DNA of 64,000 bases, from NCBI RefSeq assembly GCF_000478885.1, contig NC_022567.1:2170001-2234000 (forward strand). The letters are read 5' to 3'. Of the stretch, positions 7,512 through 15,254 are shown in pieces. Every line of letters starts with the position of its first letter. Position 1 is the stretch's first letter. Both the position numbers and the translations under genes were made by a program. Under the pieces are notes generated by a model. That model saw only the letters and a list, made by a program, of their open reading frames with translations, was not told the origin of the DNA and did not search any database. Source of the stretch: Adlercreutzia equolifaciens DSM 19450. Lineage in GTDB: Bacteria > Actinomycetota > Coriobacteriia > Coriobacteriales > Eggerthellaceae.

Positions 7512-8504
7512 ATGAAACGCGCCCTTGTCTTTCTCGCCATCACCTTCGGCATCACCTACGCCTACGACTTTCTCGTGGTGTACCCCATCGCCCAAGGCAC
7601 CGCCCCCTACGCGAGCGAGTTCCTCTCGCCCGACCTCGCCTACATGGTCGCCGTGGCGCTCACCATGTTCTTCCCCGCCCTGGGCGTGGTGCTCACGCGC
7701 CTGGTGACGCGCGAGGGGTTCCGCAACTGCGTGCTGAAACCTCGGCCATGGCGACAATCGCTGCCCTGGTTCGCTGTGGCGTGGTTCGGCCCGCTTCTGT
7801 TCGTGATCGCTGGGGCCGTCGTGTACTTCCTCGCCTTCCCCGACGACTTCGACCCGAACATGACCTCCTTCTTCGCCGCCCAACGCGAGGCCGCCGCCGC
7901 AAGCGGTGCCGACGGGGCCACCCTGGCCGCCGTCGATGCATCGGCCGCCAACCCGCCCCTGTTCGCCCTCATCCTGCTCGGCCAGTGCGCCATCGCGCCG
8001 GCGCTCAACCTCGTCACCACCTTCGGCGAGGAATGGGGCTGGCGCGGCTACTTGATGCCGAAGCTGGCCACGCGACTTTCCATTGTGCCGACGATGCTGG
8101 TCACCGGCATTATTTGGGGACTGTGGCACGCGCCCGTGGTGGCCCTCGGGCACAACTATGGCACGGGGTACCCTGGCGAGCCTTTCGGCGGCATTGCGGC
8201 CATGTGCGCCTGGTGCACCGTGCTCGCCATCTTCCTCAGCTACGTGACCATCCGCACCGGCTCCACGTTTGCCGCGGCCATCGGGCACGGGGCCGTGAAC
8301 GGCACGACTAACGGCGTGACGCTGTTCTCGCTTTCGGGCGGCAACCCCTTCGTGGGGCCCTTGTGCACGGGTATCGTGGGCGGCCTTCCGCTTCTGGTCG
8401 TAGCCGCGGCCATGCTGTGGAACATGCGCCGCCGCGAGAAAGCCGGAACGCTGCACATCCCCGAAGCCGGCCTCCCCGACGGCATGCGCCGGAGCCGTCG
8501 CTAG
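7512..8504 (+). CDS. CPBP-family intramembrane metalloprotease
   Basis: This 330-residue membrane protein has about eight hydrophobic segments. The CPBP (CAAX protease / bacteriocin-processing) motifs are present: EEWGWRGYLMP (EExxxR), WHAPVVALGHNY and AAIGHGAVNG, giving the Glu and His residues of the metal site within the membrane. In bacteria the family often gives immunity to, or processes, peptide toxins. It is divergent from the GntR/DUF1648 operon and shares its operator region, which suggests one envelope-stress response. GAAAGGA precedes the ATG at 7512; the frame upstream of this is promoter DNA. Confidence 0.88.
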   Translation: MKRALVFLAITFGITYAYDFLVVYPIAQGTAPYASEFLSPDLAYMVAVALTMFFPALGVVLTRLVTREGFRNCVLKPRPWRQSLPWFAVAWFGPLLFVIAGAVVYFLAFPDDFDPNMTSFFAAQREAAAASGADGATLAAVDASAANPPLFALILLGQCAIAPALNLVTTFGEEWGWRGYLMPKLATRLSIVPTMLVTGIIWGLWHAPVVALGHNYGTGYPGEPFGGIAAMCAWCTVLAIFLSYVTIRTGSTFAAAIGHGAVNGTTNGVTLFSLSGGNPFVGPLCTGIVGGLPLLVVAAAMLWNMRRREKAGTLHIPEAGLPDGMRRSRR

Positions 8505-8592
8505 AGGGGCGCGCGCTCCCCCAATGGCGCAGCGCGTTCTTCCCCGATGGCGTATACTGGGCGCGCGACAGACTGGGAAAGGAGAGCGAGCA

Positions 8593-8973
8593 ATGACGGG
8601 GCTTCTATGCGTGGGAGCGGGCGGCGCGCTGGGTGCCATGGGACGCTACAGCCTGGGACTCATCCCGCTGGGAGGCGAGCTACCGCTCATGACGCTGCTC
8701 ATCAACTTCCTGGGGTCGGTGGCCATAGGGGCCATCGTGGAGACCTCCGAGCTGGCCGCCGGCGCCCTTTCCCGCGAGGCGGTGCTGTTTTTGAAGGTGG
8801 GCCTATGCGGCGGATTCACGACGTTCTCCACCTTCTCGCTGGAGACCCTCGAGCTCATCGAGGGCGGCCAATACGCCATCGCCGGCGCCTACGCCCTGGT
8901 CAGCGTCGTTTTGTGCGTCGCCGGCGTGCTGGTCGGAAAGGTGCTCGCTCGCGCGCTCATGCCGACAGGCTAG
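8593..8973 (+). CDS. crcB: Fluoride ion channel CrcB/FluC
   Basis: This 126-residue, four-helix protein carries the Fluc signatures GAGGALGAMGRY (start), NFLGS and GGFTTFSTFS. It exports fluoride as an antiparallel dimer in the inner membrane. Here it is a single gene, so a homodimer is expected. GAAAGGAGAG supports the ATG at 8593. A TATACT -10 lies at 8553-8558. I could not make a fluoride riboswitch from the short leader. Confidence 0.93.
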   Translation: MTGLLCVGAGGALGAMGRYSLGLIPLGGELPLMTLLINFLGSVAIGAIVETSELAAGALSREAVLFLKVGLCGGFTTFSTFSLETLELIEGGQYAIAGAYALVSVVLCVAGVLVGKVLARALMPTG

Positions 8974-9071
8974 ACGCCAGAAGAGCCGCGTCGGGGGCCT
9001 TGGCTAAGACTGCTAAAAATTCTAAAGGCTCTAAAACTGGTAAAGGAGCATTCGCTTCTTACTATCCCCGC

Positions 9072-9100
9072 TTGCAAATAGTCTAGGGGTTCGCTAGAAT
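9072..9100 (+). promoter_or_regulatory. Promoter of the MOSC gene
   Basis: TTGCAA (9072-9077) and TAGAAT (9095-9100) are separated by exactly 17 bases. Transcription should start near 9107 and give a leader of about 108 bases before the MOSC start codon. Confidence 0.75.
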
Positions 9101-9128
9101 TTGGGCGCGCCGGCATTCCCCCTTCAGC

Positions 9129-9189
9129 GTCGTGCAGCGGGTCGGGGGCCAAGTCCTATGCACCGGGTGGGTCGAGAGTGGCGCACGAC
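9129..9189 (+). promoter_or_regulatory. Folded 5' leader of the MOSC mRNA, possible cis-regulator
   Basis: GTCGTGC (9129-9135) can pair with GCACGAC (9183-9189) around a 47-base, G-rich interior that can form further short helices. It ends 15 bases before the AGAAAGG ribosome-binding site. A ligand-binding leader, for example one sensing molybdenum cofactor, is possible given the gene behind it. I could not match it to a known consensus. Confidence 0.35.
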
Positions 9190-9214
9190 CCATCGCCAGC
9201 GAGAAAGGTGCATC

Positions 9215-9643
9215 ATGGGCGTGATCAAAGCCGTATGCACGAGCGATATCAAGGGAATCCAGAAAACCGAGCAAGCCGCCATCGAGCTTAGGCCCAACTG
9301 GGGCATCGAGGGCGACGCCCACGCTGCCCCGTGGCACCGCCAGGTGAGCCTTCTGTCCTTTGAGCAGATCGAGGCATTCAAGAATCGGGGCGCCGAAGTG
9401 GGCAACGGGGCGTTCGGCGAGAACATCATCGTCGAGGGCTTCGACCTGAAGAGCCTTCCTGTCGGCACGCGCTTCACCTGCAACGACGTGGTGCTGGAGC
9501 TGACCCAAATCGGCAAACAGTGCCACGCCCATTGCGCCATCTACCACCAGATGGGCGACTGCATCATGCCCCGGGAGGGCGTCTTTTGCAAAGTGCTCGC
9601 CGGCGGCACCATCGCCCCCGGCGACCTTATCGAGATCGCATAG
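9215..9643 (+). CDS. MOSC domain protein
   Basis: This 142-residue protein is a stand-alone MOSC domain, related to the C-terminus of molybdenum cofactor sulfurase. The conserved parts are WGIEGDAHA, GAFGENIIVEG and QIGKQCHAHC, whose Cys is the expected sulfur carrier. Such proteins handle sulfur or molybdenum cofactor for molybdoenzymes, or detoxify N-hydroxylated compounds (YiiM type). GAGAAAGG precedes the ATG. It has its own promoter and a long folded leader. Confidence 0.88.
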   Translation: MGVIKAVCTSDIKGIQKTEQAAIELRPNWGIEGDAHAAPWHRQVSLLSFEQIEAFKNRGAEVGNGAFGENIIVEGFDLKSLPVGTRFTCNDVVLELTQIGKQCHAHCAIYHQMGDCIMPREGVFCKVLAGGTIAPGDLIEIA

Positions 9644-9953
9644 CAGGTCGCGAAGAGGCAGACAGCGGGGACGCGCAGAATCTAACGTCCCCGTAACTGG
9701 CCAAGTAACTCTGCCAGTTTTTCAATAATTGGCAAAGCAACTTGACCAGTTTTGTGAAGGTTAAACTGCGCGGCTACTCGGCGTAGGGGGTAACGAACTC
9801 GTCGATGGCCTCTTCCGAGACGCCTGCTTCGAAGCGGCGGCCGGCCCGCCGCTTTCCGCATCGTTTTCCCTATTGTCGCGGGCACTCTCGTCAAAAGCAA
9901 CTGCGTGTTCGTCATGGCCCATAAAAGATAGGCATAAGAGCACTCACTCACGT
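9644..9953. other. Intergenic stretch: terminator hairpin, nested repeat, decayed frame
   Basis: GGGGACG (9667-9673) pairs with CGTCCCC (9686-9692) and probably terminates the MOSC gene. Next is a nested inverted repeat: AACTGGCCAAGT (9695-9706) with ACTTGACCAGTT (9740-9751), enclosing TGCCA/TGGCA. On the minus strand a short peptide-like frame ending VSEEAIDEFVTPYAE (about 9775-9840) looks like the tail of a lost gene, with no matching start. Confidence 0.4.
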
Positions 9954-10147
9954 TCTCGGTCGACGAACCACCTCGAAATTGCAGCAAATCACCGGTTATG
10001 AGCGTCTGGAGGCGCTAACCGAATACAGATTTGAAAGAGCCGTATCACATACAGTCTGTTGACCTGGAGTTTTGCCAAGGGCCTTTTGCGCTGAACTCCT
10101 TCGCGCGAGAACCAGACGCTCATAACCGTCAATCTCATGCAAAAACA
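9954..10147. repeat. Palindromic element, copy 1 of a ~193-bp family
   Basis: This starts with TCTCGGTCGACGAACC and ends with TCTCATGCAAAAA. It contains a perfect 17-base inverted pair (9993-10009 with 10112-10128, core GGTTATGAGCGTCTGG). The same ends, the same internal landmarks (TTGACCTGG then AGTTTTgCCAA) and nearly the same length recur at 11219-11410, so the two are copies of one element. They stand on either side of the CMD-cupin gene. Confidence 0.75.
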
Positions 10148-10308
10148 GGGGGATTCAACGACCGGCAGAAACTTCTTCGCTCTCGCAATTGTGCCTTGAC
10201 TTTGAGCTTACTCGAAGGTTTAGGGTAACGAGAAATCAAGTGCGCAAAACTTGAAGGCGCGCAATGAGCAGTAGCGTCGGAAACACCCCAAAAGAATCGA
10301 GGAACCTC

Positions 10309-11064
10309 ATGCCCAAAGTAGTACAGACCGCCGGCCGCGATGCGCTCGGCACCTTCGCGCCCCAATTTGCCGCCTTGAACGACGATGTGCTGTTCGGCGA
10401 GGTGTGGAGCAACGACGACCTCACCCTGAAGATGCGCTCCATCCTCACTGTGACCACGCTCGTCGCCAAGGGAATGGCCGACACGTCCTTCGAGCACCAC
10501 GTGGCCAACGCCAAGAAGAACGGCGTTTCGGCCCGCGAGATGGCCGCCATCCTCACCCACGTGGCCTTCTACGCCGGCTGGCCCAACGCCTGGGCCGCCT
10601 TCCGCGTGGTGCTGAAAGTGTACGCCGAAGACCCGCTGGATCTTGAGAACCCCGAAGCCCACGGCGGTATCTTCGGCCTGGGCAATCCCAACGACGCCTA
10701 CGCGCAGTACTTCACGGGTCAGTCCTACCTGAACCCGTTGACCGACCCGGAAAAGACCCAATTCATCGCCAACGTCACCTTCGAGCCGAGCTGCCGTAAC
10801 AACTGGCACATCCACCACGCGGCCGAAGGCGGCGGCCAAATTCTGCTCGTCACCGACGGCGAGGGCTGGTACCAGGAGTGGGGACAGCCCGCCCGCAAGA
10901 TCGTCGCGGGTGATGTGGTGTACATCCCGGTCAACGTGAAGCACTGGCACGGTGCCACCGCCGACCGTTGGATGAGCCACGTGGCCTTCGAGGCCCCGGG
11001 CACCGACTGTTCCAACGAGTGGTGCGAGCCCGTCACCGACGAAGAGTACGCCGCCCTTTCGTAA
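10309..11064 (+). CDS. Carboxymuconolactone decarboxylase-like / cupin fusion
   Basis: This 251-residue protein has an N-terminal AhpD/CMD-like helical domain (about 10-110, with HHVANAKKNG and EMAAILTHVAFYAGWP) and a C-terminal cupin barrel (about 150-245, with NNWHIHHAAEGGGQ and PVNVKHWHGA, whose His residues should bind a metal). Fusions like this are usually annotated as gamma-carboxymuconolactone decarboxylase family proteins, and some have mandelonitrile lyase or stress-related activity. The classical CMD Cys pair is not present. GAGGAACCTC precedes the chosen ATG, later than the first in-frame ATG. Confidence 0.85.
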   Translation: MPKVVQTAGRDALGTFAPQFAALNDDVLFGEVWSNDDLTLKMRSILTVTTLVAKGMADTSFEHHVANAKKNGVSAREMAAILTHVAFYAGWPNAWAAFRVVLKVYAEDPLDLENPEAHGGIFGLGNPNDAYAQYFTGQSYLNPLTDPEKTQFIANVTFEPSCRNNWHIHHAAEGGGQILLVTDGEGWYQEWGQPARKIVAGDVVYIPVNVKHWHGATADRWMSHVAFEAPGTDCSNEWCEPVTDEEYAALS

Positions 11065-11114
11065 CAGCACGCACGAGTGGCCGCCCAAGTGTCTCGCAAA
11101 TCGCTGGCACCCTA

Positions 11115-11157
11115 AACGGCTCGGCTCCGACGCCATCGAAGTAGGAGCCGAGCCGTT
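11115..11157 (+). terminator. Hairpin after the CMD-cupin gene
   Basis: AACGGCTCGGCTCC (11115-11128) pairs perfectly with GGAGCCGAGCCGTT (11144-11157). There is no strong U tract after it, but the 14-bp GC-rich stem 50 bases past the stop suggests a terminator. Confidence 0.65.
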
Positions 11158-11218
11158 CCGCATACTTGCATCGCATTCAAGCATGCGTCAAATATCGAGT
11201 TATAAGCGCCTCGCCGCC

Positions 11219-11410
11219 TCTCGGTCAACGAACCGTTCGGAAAATGCATGAGATCTTGAGTTATAAGTGTCTTGGGAGACATATCCTTCAGTGACCCGGA
11301 ATAGTCTCGATGCGCGCGAAGCTTTGACCAGGTGTTTTCCAAAAACTTCTTCCGAAGACCGAACGCAACGCAGAGTTCAGACGCTTATAACTCGAGATCT
11401 CATGCAAAAA
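11219..11410. repeat. Palindromic element, copy 2 of a ~193-bp family
   Basis: Its outer arms at 11245-11273 and 11378-11406 are inverted repeats matching at 26 of 29 positions; at least two of the differences would be U-G pairs if the plus strand were transcribed. The left flank TCTCGGTCAACGAACC, the internal TTGACCAGGTGTTTTCCAA and the right end TCTCATGCAAAAA match copy 1 at 9954-10147. A further partial arm (GCATGCGTCAAATATCGAGTTATAAGCGCC) sits just outside at 11181-11210, so this copy may be nested or duplicated. GAGTTATAAG appears in both left arms. Confidence 0.75.
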
Positions 11411-11540
11411 AGGCCTCCCTCGAGAGCAAAACCCTTCCCGGGTGGCTCGGGGCTACTGCTCATCCCGGCAACGGCGCTCTTTGTTTGTGCGACGTTGGGG
11501 TACACTACGGGCACTGTCCCGTTTCGAGAAAGAGCGTCCC

Positions 11541-12716
11541 TTGCGTATCTCCGCCACCACTCCTGCTGCCTTTCTACGCGAGCACGCCGTGCTCGTCGTG
11601 GCGGCGGTGGCGGCTGCGGCTTCCGCCCTGGCGGTACCGCCCGACGAGGCTTATCTGGGGTATTTCGATTGGAAGACACTTGGATGCCTGTTCTGCGTGC
11701 TGGCCGTGGCGAGCGCCCTGCGGCTCATGGGCGCCTTCGACCGGGCGGCCCGCGCCGTCATCGCACGGTTTCGCAGGCCTGGGCCCCTCGCGCTGGCCCT
11801 CGTGCTCACGACGGCCGCGCTCTCGTGCGTGGCAACCAACGACATGGCCCTCATCATGATGCTGCCGCTTTCGGCGGCCACCCTTATGGGCGCGAACCTC
11901 CCCCGTCTCGTGACTCCCGTGTTCGTGCTGCAGAGCCTGGCTGCGAACCTCTGCGGCATGATCGTTCCCTTCGGCAACCCGCAGAACCTCTACCTCTATT
12001 CCTATTACGGGCTCGGCCTCGGCGATTTCCTGGCCGCTATGGCACTGCCCTTCGCGCTGTCGACCGCCGGCATCGTCGCTTGCACCTGGTGGCTGTGCGG
12101 TCAGTCGAACGGCGGCAGTGACCGAGACGATACGCGCAGTCTCGCCGCGCCGATGCCGCTCAGCCGACGGCGCCTGGCAATCTACGGAGCGCTTGTCGCC
12201 CTCACTTTGCTGGCCGTATTCCGCATCGTGCCCGTCGCCGCCGCCGTCGCCGTCGTAGCCGCCGCGCTCGCCGCCCTCGACCGGCGCGCCTTGGCCGCCG
12301 TGGACTGGGGCCTGCTCGCCACCTTCGCCTGCTTCTTCGTATTCGCGGGCAACATGGCGCGCGTGCCGGAGGTGTCCGCATGGCTCTCGCCCCTCATGGC
12401 CGATCACGGCCTGCTCGTGAGCGCCGGCTTAAGCCAGATCATCAGCAACGTGCCCGCCGCTGTGCTGCTCTCCCACTTCACGGGCGCATGGCAGCCCCTG
12501 CTCGTCGGCGTGAACATCGGAGGCGCCGGCACGCTCGTCGGCTCACTTGCGAGCCTCATCACGCTGCAGCACTTCACCAGCGTGCGCAAAATCTTCCCTC
12601 GAGCGGCCGCACTGCCCGAGCTATCCACCGGTCGCTTTCTCGTCCTGTTCAGCGTGTTGAACTTCGCCTTCCTGGCCCTTCTCTTGATCGCTTGCGGAAT
12701 GACCTTCTCTTTCTAG
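11541..12716 (+). CDS. SLC13/ArsB-superfamily anion transporter
   Basis: This membrane protein of about 391 residues has around ten to eleven hydrophobic segments. It carries repeated ion-transporter hairpins with TNDMALIMMLPLS, PFGNPQNLYLYS and SNVPAAVLLSHF, the paired (T/S)N-containing loops of the citrate/arsenite/Na+-H+ antiporter fold. The substrate could be a dicarboxylate, sulfate or arsenite. The start is uncertain: a TTG at 11541 behind AGAAAGAG is preferred because the longer frame begins within promoter-like DNA (TACACT at 11501-11506). Confidence 0.8.
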   Translation: MRISATTPAAFLREHAVLVVAAVAAAASALAVPPDEAYLGYFDWKTLGCLFCVLAVASALRLMGAFDRAARAVIARFRRPGPLALALVLTTAALSCVATNDMALIMMLPLSAATLMGANLPRLVTPVFVLQSLAANLCGMIVPFGNPQNLYLYSYYGLGLGDFLAAMALPFALSTAGIVACTWWLCGQSNGGSDRDDTRSLAAPMPLSRRRLAIYGALVALTLLAVFRIVPVAAAVAVVAAALAALDRRALAAVDWGLLATFACFFVFAGNMARVPEVSAWLSPLMADHGLLVSAGLSQIISNVPAAVLLSHFTGAWQPLLVGVNIGGAGTLVGSLASLITLQHFTSVRKIFPRAAALPELSTGRFLVLFSVLNFAFLALLLIACGMTFSF

Positions 12717-12793
12717 CTGCTCCTTTCCGCTTCCGAAGAGCGCACCAATGCGACGGCCACGAGGACGTAAGACGCCAGATAAAGCATAGTCAA

Positions 12794-12889
12794 TTTCTGC
12801 GTACGCACGAATTTTGGGATTTCTGCAAACTTTTTCTGCGTACGCATGAATTTGACCGGTCTCTGCCATAATCTCGGCGTACGCAGAAA
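12794..12889. promoter_or_regulatory. Three GCGTACGC operators and promoter of hipBA
   Basis: TTTCTGCGTACGCA occurs at 12794-12807 and 12833-12846, and in inverted form at 12877-12889 (GCGTACGCAGAAA). An extended -10, TGCCATAAT (12864-12872), lies between the second and third sites, so the third covers the transcription start. The layout fits tight autorepression by the HipB-like protein, as known for HipB operators in other bacteria. Confidence 0.8.
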
Positions 12890-12902
12890 TGAGAGGAGCA
12901 CC

Positions 12903-13121
12903 ATGAGCCTCGTCTTCACCTCAAAGGATGTCGGCGCAGCCATTCGAGCCGAGCGCAAACGTCAAAAGCTCACGCAAACCGAGCTGGCGGATTTGTGCGC
13001 CGTCAGCCTGTCGTTCGTCTCTAACCTTGAGAACGGCAAGGCGACGACCGAACTGGAGAAGACCCTCAAGGTGCTCAACACCCTGGGGCTCGACGTCATG
13101 ATCGCGAAGCGAGGGGAATAG
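12903..13121 (+). CDS. hipB: HipB-like XRE antitoxin
   Basis: This 72-residue protein is little more than a helix-turn-helix of the XRE family (IRAERKRQKLTQTELADLCAVSLSFVSNLENG, residues about 15-46), ending LGLDVMIAKRG as HipB proteins do. It should bind DNA at the three GCGTACGC sites upstream and hold the HipA kinase inactive. AGAGGAGC supports the ATG at 12903. It ends two bases before the hipA start, the usual antitoxin-toxin order. Confidence 0.9.
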   Translation: MSLVFTSKDVGAAIRAERKRQKLTQTELADLCAVSLSFVSNLENGKATTELEKTLKVLNTLGLDVMIAKRGE

Positions 13122-13123
13122 CC

Positions 13124-14398
13124 ATGGAATTGACCGTTTACCGCGACTTTCCCGAAGGCCCTCTTCCCTTGGGAACCCTCGCGCGAACCGAAGGCGAGAT
13201 CAGCTTCCGTTATCGCGAGAATTATCTTACCTCCCCAGCTGCCGCCCCACTCTCTCTTTCCCTCCCCTTGCGCACTGAGCCCTATGCAGAGGCAGAACTC
13301 ACCCCCTATTTCCGAGGCCTCTTGCCCGAAGGGGCGGCCCTGGAAAATCTCTGCCGCAGCCTGGGCATTCCCCAGGACGACTATTTCGCCATGCTTGCCA
13401 CTTGCGGGCTCGATTGCCTAGGAGACGTCATCATCAATCCCGCTGTCTATACCGAAATGCGCTCCTACGAAGCGGTGTCACTCAACCAAATCAAAGAAAT
13501 GGCGGGCAAGCCGAGCAAGATCGACGAGTCCTTAGAAACTGCCCGGCTCTCCCTCACGGGAACCCAAAACAAATGCGGCCTCTTTCACGACCCGTCGGCT
13601 CCGATCACCGAGGGATGGTACCAGCCCGTCGGAGGCGCGCCGTCGAACTACATCGTCAAATTTGCCCGAGAAGATCTCATTGACCTCATGCAGGTAGAGC
13701 ACCTTTCCATGACCTGCGCGGCAGCATGCGGGCTCGATGCGGCTCAAACCGCTCTCATCAGTCCGTTGAAGCCTGTCATTTGCGTCGAGCGCTACGACCG
13801 TCGGCTTGCCTCGAACGAGACTATCAACGGACTGGCCGCTCCGCTGCGGCGCCATCAGGAAGACCTCACTCAAGCGTTCGGGCTCTTGCCCCACGCGAAG
13901 TACCGCGAACTGAAGCCCAGCAGCGTACAGGTTATCGCCGACTTCCTCCGTCGCCGCTCCGCCCAACCGGCCCGAGATCTTCGCGCCTTCGCGAGCCTCA
14001 TCCTCTTCAATTACCTGATCGGCAACTGCGACAATCACCTGAAGAACCTGTCCATCCTCTACGCTCCCGATTGGCGATCTTTCACCCTTGCTCCCGCCTA
14101 CGACCTGGTAAGCACGACCTACTTCGCCCGATTCTCCCGCGAAATGGGCATGGCCATTGGCGAACACAGCGACATAGACGAGGTGACGACTGCGGATTTT
14201 GCGATTCTGGCCGAACAGCTGGGTGTCGGCATGAAGGTGCTTCGCAGCGTAGCGGATGTCTTTGCAGGGCGCGCCATCTCCGCCCTTCGCAACGAAGGCG
14301 CGCGTCTCGGCGGCGAGGGCTATGGCGCTGCCCCTTACATTGCCGACGACATCGAGGAGGACATCGCTCCACGCTTGGAAGTGCTTGCCAGTCTCTAG
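13124..14398 (+). CDS. hipA: HipA-like serine/threonine kinase toxin
   Basis: This 424-residue protein has the HipA layout: an N-terminal barrel (up to about 100, ending in YFRGLLPEG), the glycine-rich ATP loop SLTGTQNKCGL, a catalytic NYLIGNCDNHLKNL (Asp and Asn) and the metal-binding LAPAYDLVST. In E. coli HipA phosphorylates glutamyl-tRNA synthetase and induces persistence. All key residues are present, so the kinase looks active. It is cotranscribed with hipB, and a 9-bp hairpin follows at 14409-14430. Confidence 0.92.
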   Translation: MELTVYRDFPEGPLPLGTLARTEGEISFRYRENYLTSPAAAPLSLSLPLRTEPYAEAELTPYFRGLLPEGAALENLCRSLGIPQDDYFAMLATCGLDCLGDVIINPAVYTEMRSYEAVSLNQIKEMAGKPSKIDESLETARLSLTGTQNKCGLFHDPSAPITEGWYQPVGGAPSNYIVKFAREDLIDLMQVEHLSMTCAAACGLDAAQTALISPLKPVICVERYDRRLASNETINGLAAPLRRHQEDLTQAFGLLPHAKYRELKPSSVQVIADFLRRRSAQPARDLRAFASLILFNYLIGNCDNHLKNLSILYAPDWRSFTLAPAYDLVSTTYFARFSREMGMAIGEHSDIDEVTTADFAILAEQLGVGMKVLRSVADVFAGRAISALRNEGARLGGEGYGAAPYIADDIEEDIAPRLEVLASL

Positions 14399-14408
14399 GG
14401 GCATTTCC

Positions 14409-14430
14409 CAGGCACGCGCAAGCGTGCCTG
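14409..14430 (+). terminator. Terminator of hipBA
   Basis: CAGGCACGC and GCGTGCCTG pair perfectly around a GCAA tetraloop, 11 bases after the hipA stop. Confidence 0.75.
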
Positions 14431-14473
14431 AGATCTTTCAGCCCCGAAACCCAAGGTCAAAAATCTTGCGATT

Positions 14474-14528
14474 GCGAAAGATTTTCCAGAGAAACCAATT
14501 TGAGGAAAAATCTTTCGCGGTGTGGTGC
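14474..14528. repeat. Inverted repeat upstream of 14654 gene
   Basis: GCGAAAGATTTTCC (14474-14487) and GGAAAAATCTTTCGC (14514-14528) are inverted copies apart from one extra T. The loop of 26 bases is AT-rich. It may be an operator, a small RNA hairpin or part of a mobile remnant. An extended -10, TGCTATAGT, follows at 14600-14608. Confidence 0.55.
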
Positions 14529-14653
14529 GTCGATGAGGCTTTGCGCCATACATCCATAAAATGACTTTCAACCCCCGGCCCGCGCTTTCGCCTCCAACGT
14601 GCTATAGTGGGCACGTGGCTTCAAACATAGCTGAAACGACAAAAGGGGCCCTC

Positions 14654-15106
14654 ATGATTACCACTGAAGTGGCATTCGCCCGTTCCACATGGCGCAAGTC
14701 CAAGGAATTCAGCGCCGGCCTGCACGATCTCGCCCAACGCATGCCCATGGAGCTCGTGCGCCTCTACGTGACCGAAGGCGTGCGCACGCCACGGGTGCGC
14801 ATCGATTACTACGACCGCATCGACGAACTGCGCGCCCTGCGCCGCGAGGCGCTGCTGGCCGAGATGCGCCATGTGGAAGCCCAGGCCGAGTGCTGGCTGG
14901 AAGAGCACCCCGACGAGGCGGCCCGCATCGCCGCCGAGCACCGCCGCACCCAGGCCACGCCGGAGATGCTTTTGGGCACCGCCGTCGTCAACGGCGACAG
15001 CCCCGCATTCGGCTTCACGCCCGAGACCTACCTGATCGCCCCCAGCCTTCGCGTTTACGAGCTGTTCATGTGGTACGACGAGAACGAGCGCTGGACGCGG
15101 AATTAG
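14654..15106 (+). CDS. Uncharacterised helical protein
   Basis: This 150-residue soluble protein has a charged, helix-rich middle (DELRALRREALLAEMRHVEAQ) and no signal peptide. I do not recognise a family. The ATG is preceded by AAAAGGGG, and an extended -10 (TGCTATAGT) lies 46 bases upstream, so it is probably transcribed alone. Confidence 0.7.
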   Translation: MITTEVAFARSTWRKSKEFSAGLHDLAQRMPMELVRLYVTEGVRTPRVRIDYYDRIDELRALRREALLAEMRHVEAQAECWLEEHPDEAARIAAEHRRTQATPEMLLGTAVVNGDSPAFGFTPETYLIAPSLRVYELFMWYDENERWTRN

Positions 15107-15254
15107 CAGCTGCCGACTTGCGCCCCGCCCCTGCCCTCGCCCCTCTCTGCCCCAGCTTCCGCTCCGAGCCTCTCGCTTTGTAACCGCCCCGAAACCAACG
15201 GGGCGGTCCCCCCGCGGTATGATTATGCGAGTTTACCCAAGAGAAAGGACGCCC

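Noticed and set aside
8505..8592. Fluoride riboswitch before crcB
   Set aside because: The gap is short and I could not place the conserved pseudoknot elements. A plain -10 (TATACT) is the only signal seen.
9682..9987. 101-codon minus-strand frame as a gene
   Set aside because: It spans part of palindromic element 1 and a hairpin cluster, has no ribosome-binding site, and only a short C-terminal-like fragment in another frame looks protein-like.
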